A stretch of DNA of 64,000 bases from assembly GCA_035573715.1 (NCBI GenBank), contig DATLZZ010000002.1, forward strand, positions 330,422 through 394,421. The letters are read 5' to 3'. The translations under genes were made by a program, and so were the position numbers. The notes beneath the pieces were generated by a model that worked only from the letters and a program-made list of their open reading frames with translations, did no database searches and was not told where the DNA came from. Shown here piece by piece: positions 27,118-34,115 of this stretch (within the stretch, counting starts at the first letter, position 1; each line of letters begins with the position of its first letter). The DNA comes from JACPRL01 sp035573715. GTDB taxonomy: Bacteria > Acidobacteriota > Terriglobia > Acidiferrales > 2-02-FULL-67-57.

Positions 27118-27226
27118 CCCCGCCCGCGGCTCACGCTATACTTCGGCCGCGCTGGAGACGTTCCTCAGATTGCGGGTCGCGCCCGGTGGGTCGCGGGCGC
27201 GCGCAGATTCCCTTCCCCCGACAACT

Positions 27227-27883
27227 ATGCGCGTTATGGCCATCGGCTTGGGACTACTGGCGTTCGCGGGGACGTCCCCTGCCCGGGCGCAGCAGGTACT
27301 GACCCTGGTCAGCGACAACGGGCGCATGGTCTTCATCAACGAGACCGACATGGAGCTGCGGGCCGCGGCCAAAAAGGGCGGGGCGGCCGCGGCAGCAACC
27401 TTGGTGGAAAGACGCAAGCAATCGCTGGCCGATGTGCAAGGGCACATCGACGCGGTGTCGAAGCAGCACTCGGTCGATCCGAACCTGGTGCGGGCACTGA
27501 TTGAGGTGGAATCGGCCTGGAATCCGCGCGCAGTATCCTACAAGGGCGCGATGGGCCTGATGCAGCTCATGCCCGCCACCGCCGCCCAGTACGGCGTCAG
27601 CGACGCTTTTGACCCCAAGCAAAACGTTTCCGCCGGCGTGCGCCACCTGCGCTACCTGCTGGAGCAGTTCAAAGGCAACACCCGGCTGGCGCTGGCCGCC
27701 TACAACGCCGGCGAGAACGCCGTCACTCGCAACGGCGGCGTGCCTCCGTATCGCGAAACTCAGGACTACATCCTGAAGCTTGAAGCTCTCTACGGCCGTT
27801 TGGGAAGCGTCAAACTGGTTGGCAGCACAACGATCTATCGCACGGTAGACAAGGACGGGCGAGTCATCTTCACCAACGAGTAG
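27227..27883 (+). CDS. Exported lytic transglycosylase (SLT domain)
   Basis: This is a periplasmic muramidase-like enzyme cleaving peptidoglycan glycan strands. I chose ATG 27227, which gives 218 aa starting directly with a signal peptide (1-21, TSPARAQ); longer in-frame starts would overlap alaS and put charged sequence ahead of it. The SLT domain spans about 68-190, with catalytic E95 in the ES motif (VESAWNP), then GAMGLMQLMPATA and ALAAYNAGENAV. Short related segments flank the domain: residues 25-39 (LTLVSDNGRMVFINE) and 203-218 (IYRTVDKDGRVIFTNE). These resemble DUF4124-type beta repeats. The next gene is an amidase, so this locus has two cell-wall hydrolases. Confidence 0.9.
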   Translation: MRVMAIGLGLLAFAGTSPARAQQVLTLVSDNGRMVFINETDMELRAAAKKGGAAAAATLVERRKQSLADVQGHIDAVSKQHSVDPNLVRALIEVESAWNPRAVSYKGAMGLMQLMPATAAQYGVSDAFDPKQNVSAGVRHLRYLLEQFKGNTRLALAAYNAGENAVTRNGGVPPYRETQDYILKLEALYGRLGSVKLVGSTTIYRTVDKDGRVIFTNE

Positions 27884-27906
27884 AGGTCAGTACAGGGTAA
27901 CAAATC

Positions 27907-29730
27907 TTGGCTAGGGGTCAGAGGCGGACGACAACGGTGGGTGTTGCGCTCGGGCTGATCGTAGCCCTGCTCGCCGTGGCTTTGCCGGCCGCGGCCGCGA
28001 AGCCCAGCCGCAGCGAGCGCCTCCGCATCGCCAAGGAAGCCTATGAGCGGGCCCAGCGCCTGCGCGCCAGTCTGGAAGGCACTCCCGAGGATAAGCGCGC
28101 CGAGAAGGACTATCTCAAGATTATTAATCTGTACCTGCGCACCTACGACCAGGCGCCCTTCGCCAACGTGGCCGCCGACGCGTTAGCCGCTACCGGCGAG
28201 ATGTACCTGGAGATGGGGCAACGCTTCGGCGACCTCTACCTCAACAAGTCCATCGAGACCTACTCGCAACTGCGCAAGGAGTACCCGTCGAGCCGTCACT
28301 CCGACGACGCGCTCTTCAACATCGCGCAGATTTACAACCTTCACCTGAAGGACAAGGCCAAAGCCAAGGAAAGCTACGAGTCATTTCTCCAAAGCTATCC
28401 GCGCTCGCGGCACGCCGCCAAAGCCAAGGAAGCGCTGCGCGCCATCAAGCTCGAGGAAAGCAAACCGGCACCGAGCAAGGTCGCCGCGGCGCCCAGCGGA
28501 CGCATCCAGGTGCGCAACCTGCGCTACTGGAACGCGGAGAACTATACGCGCGTGGTGGTCGACCTCGACCGCGAAGTCAAATTCCAACAGGCGCGCATCA
28601 GCGACCCCGACCGCATCTTCATTGACCTCTTCGACACCGAGCTCAGCACCATCCTTCAAGGCAAGAGTTTCGACATTGACAACGGCCTGCTGAACCGCAT
28701 CCGGGTGGCCGAAAACCGCGGCGGCGTCACCCGCGTGGTGCTGGAGGTCAAAGACGCGGAAGACTACAGCGTCTTCTCGCTGCCCGAACCCTTCCGGCTG
28801 GTAGTGGACATCCGGGGGCCCTCTACGACTTTAGCCAGGAAGACGCCGTCGGAGGAGAAGCCTCGGGAAGGAGCGAGCGCGTCCGGCAGGGCCCTTAAGT
28901 CGGCCTCCACCACGCCCGCCGCGCCCGACGCCAGCCGCACCCCGATGCCGGGACCGCCCTCGGTGCCCAAGCCCACAGCCGCGGGCAACCACACACTGTC
29001 GCGCGCTCTGGGTCTGAAGGTGGGCCGCATTGTGATTGACCCCGGCCACGGCGGACACGACACCGGCACCATCGGGCCTACCGGCTTCATGGAAAAGGAT
29101 TTAGTGCTGGATGTTTCGCGGCGGCTGGGCAGGCTTCTGGAGGAGCAACTGGGCGCCGAGGTCATCTACACCCGCGAGGACGACACCTTCGTCCCGCTGG
29201 AAAACCGCATCGCGCTGGCCAATGAGAAGCAGGCCGATCTGTTCGTCTCCATCCATGCCAACTACAGCCGCGACCGCCGGGTGCGCGGGGTCGAAACCTA
29301 CTACCTGAACTTCTCCAGCGACCCGGAAGTGCTGGAAGTGGCGGCGCGCGAGAACGCGCTTTCGCAAAAGGGCGTGCACGAGCTGCAGGACCTGGTGAAG
29401 CAAATCAGCACCAACGAGAAGATTGCCGAGTCGAAGGAGCTGGCGCGCGAGTTGGTCAATAACCTCTACACCGAGCTGCGCAAGAACGGCAACGGCGACG
29501 TCCGCAACCGCGGAGTGAAGCAGGCGCCGTTTGTCGTGCTCATCGGCGGCACCATGCCGTCGGTGCTCACCGAGATCAGCTTCCTCAGCAACCCGGAAGA
29601 CGAGAAGATGATGAAGTCGCCGTCGGGGCGGCAAGCGGCGGCCGAAGCGCTGTTCAGCGGTGTGTCGAAGTATCTGGAGAATATCAACAGCGTCGCCAAC
29701 GCGCGCCCCAGCGAGAAAAACGGCCCCTAG
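27907..29730 (+). CDS. N-acetylmuramoyl-L-alanine amidase with TPR-like and AMIN domains
   Basis: This exported zinc amidase removes stem peptides from peptidoglycan during cell separation. The product is 607 aa with TTG start 27907; a GTG ten codons in would lose the basic residues of the signal peptide. Signal peptide is about 1-30. Residues 35-185 resemble tetratricopeptide helices (YLEMGQRFGDLYLNKSIETY and FNIAQIYNLHLKDKAKA). An AMIN domain (about 195-300) should target the enzyme to septal wall, and a Pro/Ser/Thr linker follows. The Amidase_3 domain (about 370-600) has zinc ligands H381 (DPGHGG), E396 and H450 (SIHAN), with catalytic E556 near TEISFLSN. The TPR plus AMIN plus amidase order differs from E. 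coli AmiC, which lacks the TPR part. Confidence 0.93.
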   Translation: MARGQRRTTTVGVALGLIVALLAVALPAAAAKPSRSERLRIAKEAYERAQRLRASLEGTPEDKRAEKDYLKIINLYLRTYDQAPFANVAADALAATGEMYLEMGQRFGDLYLNKSIETYSQLRKEYPSSRHSDDALFNIAQIYNLHLKDKAKAKESYESFLQSYPRSRHAAKAKEALRAIKLEESKPAPSKVAAAPSGRIQVRNLRYWNAENYTRVVVDLDREVKFQQARISDPDRIFIDLFDTELSTILQGKSFDIDNGLLNRIRVAENRGGVTRVVLEVKDAEDYSVFSLPEPFRLVVDIRGPSTTLARKTPSEEKPREGASASGRALKSASTTPAAPDASRTPMPGPPSVPKPTAAGNHTLSRALGLKVGRIVIDPGHGGHDTGTIGPTGFMEKDLVLDVSRRLGRLLEEQLGAEVIYTREDDTFVPLENRIALANEKQADLFVSIHANYSRDRRVRGVETYYLNFSSDPEVLEVAARENALSQKGVHELQDLVKQISTNEKIAESKELARELVNNLYTELRKNGNGDVRNRGVKQAPFVVLIGGTMPSVLTEISFLSNPEDEKMMKSPSGRQAAAEALFSGVSKYLENINSVANARPSEKNGP

Positions 29731-29771
29731 TTGTCGAAGCCCCGTAGTCGCCCACCGCATCTTGTACTACC

Positions 29772-30854
29772 ATGGACGGTATGAAGCGCGGCCTTCGTGT
29801 GATGGCTCTGGCGGCGATGGTGTGTATGATCGCCGGCCTCGCTGCGACCGCCGGGACCGCACCACCGCTCCTGCCCGCCAGCGGCCACCTCCAGCCCACG
29901 GAGTGGAAATCGGTAACGGCGGCGGAGCTGGAAGATGTCGCCGGCGATCTGGCTCCCCTTCTCCGCGAATACGGCGGCCAGGCGGCTGAGCAGGCGGAAT
30001 ACACTTCCCGACCCCAGGCGTACTCCGTGACGGCGTACACAATGCGGGACCGTAGCGGCGCTTACGGGGCGTTCACCCTTCTGCGCGGCAGCGGGCAAGC
30101 CGTGCCCATCGGCGAGGCGGCCGTTCGCACCTCTGGCGGGGTTCTTTTCTATGAGGGGAACTATCTGGTGACAGTCTCGGGCCCGATCAGCCTGGGCCAG
30201 CTTCAGGCGCTCGCGACTGAGTTACGCGGGCGAGTTAAGGAGCAAGCCTCGCTGCCTGCCCTGCCCGAGTACCTGCCGGCGGGATACCTTGCCGGCTCGG
30301 ACGCCTACGTGCTCGGGCCCGTGGGCTTGGCGCGTGTGGCGCCGCTGGGGCCGGGCGACTGGGCGGGCTTCGCCTACGGCGCCGAGGCGGAAGTGGCCCG
30401 CTACCGGCGCGATGCCGGCGAGACCACGCTGATTCTCCTCAGTTATCCGACACCGCACATCGCCCGGGCGCGCCTGGCGGACTTCAACCAACTCTTCAAC
30501 CTGAATCTGCAGGGCCGTGCCAATGCGCCGGTCGTCTTCGCCAAGCGCGACGGGTCACTGGTTATCCTGGTTGCGGGCATTGATTCCAGGGAATCGGCCG
30601 AGCAGCTGATGAGCCAGGTGCGTTACCAGCCCGAGATTTCGCTCAGCGACGCCCAGCCGGAGACCCTGGGCACTACGGTGCGCGGGCTGTTCAACTTGAT
30701 GATTGGAACGGTAGTGCTCATCCTGGTCGTCTTGGGCCTCAGCCTGGCCTTCGCCGGCTTCCGGCTGGGTATGCAGCTCTGGTTTCCCGGTCGCTTCCTC
30801 GACAAACCGTCCGACGAAGAGGCGCTCTTCCTCGATCTCGGTCCTCGGCGCTAA
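29772..30854 (+). CDS. DUF6599-like exported membrane-anchored protein
   Basis: The function is unknown. The product is 360 aa, with a signal peptide (residues 1-27), a long extracytoplasmic part, and a C-terminal membrane helix (about 302-326, NLMIGTVVLILVVLGLSLAF) followed by a short cytoplasmic tail. The extracytoplasmic part looks like two similar halves, each about 120-130 aa. These include YTMRDRSGAYGAFTLLRG and AGETTLILLSYPTPHIARARL, with internal Gly/Ala-rich strands, the pattern I associate with DUF6599 proteins of Acidobacteriota. An ATG three codons later is an alternative start. It follows the amidase gene by 41 bp on the same strand. The role may be envelope-related, judged only from location. 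Confidence 0.72.
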   Translation: MDGMKRGLRVMALAAMVCMIAGLAATAGTAPPLLPASGHLQPTEWKSVTAAELEDVAGDLAPLLREYGGQAAEQAEYTSRPQAYSVTAYTMRDRSGAYGAFTLLRGSGQAVPIGEAAVRTSGGVLFYEGNYLVTVSGPISLGQLQALATELRGRVKEQASLPALPEYLPAGYLAGSDAYVLGPVGLARVAPLGPGDWAGFAYGAEAEVARYRRDAGETTLILLSYPTPHIARARLADFNQLFNLNLQGRANAPVVFAKRDGSLVILVAGIDSRESAEQLMSQVRYQPEISLSDAQPETLGTTVRGLFNLMIGTVVLILVVLGLSLAFAGFRLGMQLWFPGRFLDKPSDEEALFLDLGPRR

Positions 30855-30967
30855 GCTGTTGAGAATCTGTGGATTGCGGTGAGGGGACGAGGAAAAGCCG
30901 GTACCCTCTGCTTGTAACTGCTTGAAAACACAAAAGAAAGAGTTGTGGATTTTTCGCTAGTTTCTTC

Positions 30968-30996
30968 TTGACAGCTTTTCACCGCCCATCTAGACT
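30968..30996 (+). promoter_or_regulatory. Strong sigma70-type promoter of a short intergenic transcript
   Basis: TTGACA at 30968-30973 matches the -35 consensus exactly. It is followed by a 17-bp spacer and TAGACT at 30991-30996. A start near 31003 and the terminator at 31051-31083 would give an RNA of about 80 nt. Confidence 0.6.
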
Positions 30997-31002
30997 CTGG
31001 CG

Positions 31003-31083
31003 GCTGAGAGGTTGGCCCAACCGCGCACAGGGCCATACCTACTTTCCCCTAAAAGCCCCGACCGGCAACGGCCGGGGCTTTTT
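31003..31083 (+). ncRNA. Candidate small RNA (about 80 nt) upstream of tRNA-Thr
   Basis: The unit is bounded by the promoter at 30968-30996 and an intrinsic terminator, with no start codon between them that opens a useful frame. A 5' hairpin is possible (GGTTG/CAACC, 31010-31022), with an alternative GGCCC/GGGCC pairing (31014-31018 with 31030-31034). Between this and the terminator lies an unpaired pyrimidine-rich stretch (ACTTTCCCCT, 31041-31050) that could pair with purine-rich ribosome-binding sites. This layout is that of an Hfq-type trans-acting sRNA. It could instead be a leader for the tRNA. I do not recognise a known family. Confidence 0.4.
31051..31083 (+). terminator. Intrinsic terminator before tRNA-Thr
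   Basis: The hairpin arms AAAAGCCCCG...CCG and CGG..CGGGGCTTTT pair over about 14 bp with one A/C mismatch and a GCAA loop (31065-31068), ending in a run of five T. It would end the short transcript starting near 31003 and also stop read-through from the DUF6599-like gene. Confidence 0.85.
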
Positions 31084-31138
31084 GTTGCTCCCCAGCGCCA
31101 AGCCAGGAAGCCGCAAGTTGGTGTAAACTGGCAGCGAA

Positions 31139-31214
31139 GCCGGCGTAGCTCAGTTGGTAGAGCAGCCGATTCGTAATCGGCAGGTCATCGGTTCAAGTCC
31201 GATCGCCGGCTCCA
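31139..31214 (+). tRNA. tRNA-Thr (anticodon CGU)
   Basis: This is a complete 76-nt cloverleaf with encoded CCA (31212-31214). The acceptor stem is GCCGGCG paired with CGCCGGC, the D arm GCTC/GAGC, the anticodon stem GCCGA/TCGGC with loop TTCGTAA, and the T arm ATCGG-TTCAAGT-CCGAT. Anticodon CGT reads the ACG threonine codon. It stands alone, on the plus strand, between convergent protein genes. Confidence 0.97.
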
Positions 31215-31234
31215 CGTCTTTCTGAAAGACCCCA

Positions 31235-31588
31235 CTAAACCAGGACAGCCGGGCGGCGGGGACTGGCGCGGCGGCGCTCGGTCTTCCGTTGCAGCTTGGC
31301 CTTCATCTTCTTGACCTCGCGCCAGAGCTCGGCGAAAGCGTACTTGAGCGCGAGCACGGCCGCCGGGCCGACTTCGCTGGCGTGAAGCTGCCCGGGCGGC
31401 AAGTACAACGTCACCGAGGCGAGGAACGGATTGGTGGGCAGGGCGCGACGCTCCAGGCTGACGTGCAAGTCCACGAGGTCAGGCGAAAACTTCTTCAAGT
31501 GACGCTCAAGCTTAGCGACCTGGCGGCGCATCTCGCGCTCGACGCCGTTGCGGTCGGAGATTCCTCGAAACCGAACCTGGCTTTTCAT
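31235..31588 (-). CDS. HPF/RaiA-family ribosome-associated protein
   Basis: This is a short ribosome hibernation factor-like protein expected to bind the 30S decoding region in stationary phase. From ATG 31588 it has 117 aa; longer in-frame starts exist, but MKSQVRFRGISD fits the family's first strand. The core shows the beta-alpha-beta-beta-beta-alpha pattern: basic helix EMRRQVAKLERHLKKF, strand VDLHVSLERR, then strand ASVTLYLPPGQLHASEVG and helix VLALKYAFAELWREVKKMKAKL. The tail is basic (RKTERRRASPRRP). There is no long C-terminal dimerisation domain, so it is the short type. It is last in a minus-strand gene string. Confidence 0.8.
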   Translation of the reverse strand: MKSQVRFRGISDRNGVEREMRRQVAKLERHLKKFSPDLVDLHVSLERRALPTNPFLASVTLYLPPGQLHASEVGPAAVLALKYAFAELWREVKKMKAKLQRKTERRRASPRRPAVLV

Positions 31589-31660
31589 GCGAGTGGGAAT
31601 CCTCGAAATGAGATTTGACACGCGCAGTGTAGTCCGGGTCTGGCCGCCGGTCAACCGCCG

Positions 31661-32278
31661 CTACCGCCCCTGGCCGTTGCCGGAAGCCTTGCGGCGGCGC
31701 CGCTGGACCACTTCCAACTCCGTCCGCCAGGCTTCCAACCGCTCGCGCAGGCTTTCGCGTCGCTCGGCTTCCGAGTCCATCTCCAGCAAGGCCTGCTTGA
31801 AATCAAGCTCCAGGGGGAGGAGTTCGGCCAGGCGGTAGCTCAGCCGAAGCTCCTCGAGCTCGGCCAGCGGCGGCGGGTTGCGCTGCAGCAAGAACCGGAA
31901 CACATCGTTGAAGGTGGCGAGCAGGCGCGCCCGGCCCTCGGTGTCGAGCGGCCCTTCCCTGTCGGCCAGAAACTCCACATCCCCCTGAAGGTACTCCAAC
32001 TCGTCCGACACGGCGCGGAGGAGGAAGCGACGCCGGCCGCGGGCCAGCAGGTCCGACCGGCCGTCGGGATATTCGCGCGTGACGGAAACAATTTCCGCCG
32101 TGCAGCCGATGCGCGAGACGCCCTGCGTTCGCACCAGCACCACGCCGAACTCGCGCTTCTGCTCGCGGCACAGCCGCGTCATCAGACGATAGCGCGGCTC
32201 AAAAATGTGCAGAGGCAAGTCGGCGCCGGGAAACAGGACGACCTCGAGAGGAAAGAGGGGCAGCCATTCCGAGCCCAT
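31661..32278 (-). CDS. LON N-terminal (substrate-binding) domain protein
   Basis: This 205-aa soluble protein consists of a Lon-type N-terminal PUA-like domain without the ATPase or protease parts. PLFPLEVVLFPGADLPLHIFEPRYR at about 7-31 is the diagnostic stretch, with GRRRFLLRAV at about 80-89. The C-terminal third is helical and arginine-rich. Stand-alone proteins of this type are common and of unclear role, perhaps binding misfolded proteins. It follows the small membrane gene by 18 bp in the same string. Confidence 0.9.
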   Translation of the reverse strand: MGSEWLPLFPLEVVLFPGADLPLHIFEPRYRLMTRLCREQKREFGVVLVRTQGVSRIGCTAEIVSVTREYPDGRSDLLARGRRRFLLRAVSDELEYLQGDVEFLADREGPLDTEGRARLLATFNDVFRFLLQRNPPPLAELEELRLSYRLAELLPLELDFKQALLEMDSEAERRESLRERLEAWRTELEVVQRRRRKASGNGQGR

Positions 32279-32290
32279 GGTGAAGTTGTG

Positions 32291-32306
32291 CCCGCGCTAG
32301 CGCGGG
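32291..32306. repeat. Perfect 16-bp palindrome spanning a stop codon
   Basis: CCCGCGCTAGCGCGGG is a perfect inverted repeat (6-bp arms, CTAG centre). It covers the last codons and stop of the 63-aa membrane protein gene, in the 18-bp gap before the LON-domain gene. It could form a short RNA hairpin without a T-tract. Confidence 0.5.
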
Positions 32307-32488
32307 AACGGATACATCAACCAGCCCAGGCCGATCCCCACGGCCAGGAACACGAAGAAGCACCAGAGGAAGTACTTGGCGCGCGCCTTCCAGCCGTACT
32401 TGGTGAGGAAGGTGAAGACCAGAGAGACGAAGAAGGCGAAGAGCGTCATCGAGGCCAGGTGCGGGAGCTGGAAGAGCGGTTCGTCCAC
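32297..32488 (-). CDS. Small membrane protein, 63 aa
   Basis: I do not recognise the family. Two hydrophobic helices (about 13-30 and 39-58) are joined by a basic loop (TKYGWKARAK), so it is probably a small inner-membrane protein with both ends outside. Aromatic content is high. It fits exactly between the DUF6677-like gene (1 bp) and the LON-domain gene in one transcription unit, and codon use matches neighbours, which supports a real gene. Confidence 0.7.
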   Translation of the reverse strand: MDEPLFQLPHLASMTLFAFFVSLVFTFLTKYGWKARAKYFLWCFFVFLAVGIGLGWLMYPFPR

Positions 32489-32489
32489 G

Positions 32490-32933
32490 TTACTCCTTCT
32501 TGCCGACCGCGATGTCGTAGGCGTCGAGCGCCGTCAGCAGGTTGAGCAGGCCGGCGCAGAGAAAAAAGACCGTGCCGTAGTCCCCGCTGGCGCGCGGCAG
32601 GTAGTGCTCGCCCATGCCGGCCAGCTTGGCCAGGGTGTAGTAGAGCACCACGCCGAGGTCGCCGATGAAACCCAGCGTGTGCAGCAAGGTGACGAAGGCG
32701 CCCTGGCTGCGATCGATGACCGGCCCGTAGAGCTTGGCGCCCATTCCCAGCCCCAGCCCGGCCATCGCGGTGACCGAGACAAAAAAAACTATGGCGCGGT
32801 CGTACTTCCTGAGCACGAGATGGCCGAGACCCGGAACGAGCCAGCCCAGAAGACCCAGCAGCCAGCCGCGCAGGGCGCCGCCCGCCCGCGACGCGGCTTT
32901 CACTTCCGAAGTTGTGGTTTCGGCTTCGCCCAT
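32490..32933 (-). CDS. DUF6677-like membrane protein
   Basis: Function is unknown. The product is 147 aa with a charged N-terminal tail and about four membrane helices (about 22-42, 48-68, 85-106 and 120-140). The segment GWLVPGLGHLVLRKYDRAIVFF resembles small membrane proteins with a PGxGHxxxGxxxRA motif (TM2-like), and the overall pattern matches DUF6677. It is 1 bp after the M24 peptidase stop, and 1 bp before the next small membrane gene. Co-transcription with peptidase and symporter suggests an envelope role, but this is only context. Confidence 0.72.
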   Translation of the reverse strand: MGEAETTTSEVKAASRAGGALRGWLLGLLGWLVPGLGHLVLRKYDRAIVFFVSVTAMAGLGLGMGAKLYGPVIDRSQGAFVTLLHTLGFIGDLGVVLYYTLAKLAGMGEHYLPRASGDYGTVFFLCAGLLNLLTALDAYDIAVGKKE

Positions 32934-32934
32934 G

Positions 32935-34113
32935 TCAGCTCAGGATGCGGACAATCTCTTTCTGCGCCGGGCCGGTGATGGTGGCGCTGTTTTCGCCGAC
33001 GAAGACGTTGACTTCCGAGCGCACGCCGAACTCGGGGAGATAAATTCCGGGTTCGACCGAGAAACACAGGCCGGGCACCAACTCGCGCTCGTCGTGGGTT
33101 TCGAGGTTGTCCATGTTGGCGCCGGTGGAGTGGACCTGCTCGCCGATGGAGTGGCCGGTGCGGTGAACGAAGTAGTCGCCGTAGCCGCGCTGGCGAATCA
33201 GGTTGCGGGCCGCGTCGTCCACCTGGTAGCCGTAGACGATTTCCCCGCGCGCCAGCGCCTGAGCGGCGAAGCGGCAGGCAGCATCGCGGGCCTCGCGGAC
33301 GATGGTGAAAATCTCCTGGTAGCGCGCCGGTGTCTCGCTGCCGACGTAGCCGACCCAGGTGATGTCGTAGAAGACGGCGCGGGGCTTCGCGAGCTTGGCC
33401 CACATGTCGAGCAGCACCCAGTCGCCTTTCTGCGCCGAGCGGGTGTCTTCGGCGCGGGGCGAGAAGTGCGGGTCGCCGCTGTGCTGGTTCCAGGCGACGA
33501 TGGGCGGCTCGTCGGTCGTGAGCCCGCGCGCGGCAAACTGCTCCAGAATCCACTGCTGGAGCGCGTATTCGCTCAGCGGCTTCCCGTCCCGCACGTGGGC
33601 GGCGATGCGGGCGAACGACTGCAGCATCACTTCATCCACGCGCCGGCCGGCCTCGCGGTGCATCTCGTACTGTTCCGGCGTCCAACAAGCCTCAAAGCGC
33701 TGGATGAGGTCGGCGGAGCTGACGACCTCGACGCCGAAGCTGCGCACCAGCTCGACTGTGCCCGCGTCGACCATCGAAACAGTGAAGATGTTGTTGTAGG
33801 GCGAATACTGCATCGCCACCTTCTTGGCGCCGTCCAGTATGGCCTTCAGTTTTTCGCGCTGCTCGCTCCAGGCGGCGTAAACGTTCTTCTCACCGGGAAG
33901 TGCGTCGAGCCGTGCGGCTTCGATGCGATGAACCAGCTTGCGGGGCGCGCCGGCGGCGGGGATGAAGTAGTACCAGCGGCGGGTGACCATTGTGGCTTCG
34001 AGGTCGAGCACCCGATAGGCAATCGGGTCGCGGTGGTGGTGGTCGTAGAGCAGCCAGCCGTCGAAGCCGCGGCGCCGGAGCTCAGCCTGAATTGCTTCCA
34101 GATTGAATGCCAT
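32935..34113 (-). CDS. M24-family aminopeptidase (Xaa-Pro dipeptidase-like)
   Basis: This is a cytoplasmic metallopeptidase with creatinase/prolidase fold, 392 aa from ATG 34113, which lies 2 bp after the symporter stop. The N-terminal creatinase-like domain covers about 1-165. In the catalytic domain, metal ligands are suggested by DMWAKL and YDITWVG (Asp residues), HRTGHSIGEQVH (His), PGLCFSVEPGIYLP (Glu) and a final SEVNVFV (Glu). The frame stays open upstream inside the symporter gene but that part is antisense-like nonsense. Its neighbour is a sodium/solute symporter, so the pair may import and then cleave a peptide or amino-acid derivative (inference). Confidence 0.88.
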   Translation of the reverse strand: MAFNLEAIQAELRRRGFDGWLLYDHHHRDPIAYRVLDLEATMVTRRWYYFIPAAGAPRKLVHRIEAARLDALPGEKNVYAAWSEQREKLKAILDGAKKVAMQYSPYNNIFTVSMVDAGTVELVRSFGVEVVSSADLIQRFEACWTPEQYEMHREAGRRVDEVMLQSFARIAAHVRDGKPLSEYALQQWILEQFAARGLTTDEPPIVAWNQHSGDPHFSPRAEDTRSAQKGDWVLLDMWAKLAKPRAVFYDITWVGYVGSETPARYQEIFTIVREARDAACRFAAQALARGEIVYGYQVDDAARNLIRQRGYGDYFVHRTGHSIGEQVHSTGANMDNLETHDERELVPGLCFSVEPGIYLPEFGVRSEVNVFVGENSATITGPAQKEIVRILS

Positions 34114-34115
34114 GG

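Larger units (their letters stand above)
30855..31138. other. AT-rich intergenic region with promoter, terminator and DnaA-box-like sites
   Basis: This is 284 bp without a protein gene. It is clearly richer in A/T than its surroundings, especially 30915-30985. It holds two TGTGGATT octamers (30868-30875 and 30944-30951) that resemble DnaA boxes, a consensus promoter, a strong intrinsic terminator and a weak -10 element (TAAACT, 31124-31129) in front of tRNA-Thr. No dnaA, dnaN or rpmH is nearby, and the flanking genes point towards this region rather than away from it, so I do not call an origin. Confidence 0.6.

Noticed and set aside
30855..31138. Chromosomal origin of replication
   Set aside because: Only two imperfect DnaA-like boxes, no dnaA/dnaN/rpmH nearby, and flanking genes face towards the region.
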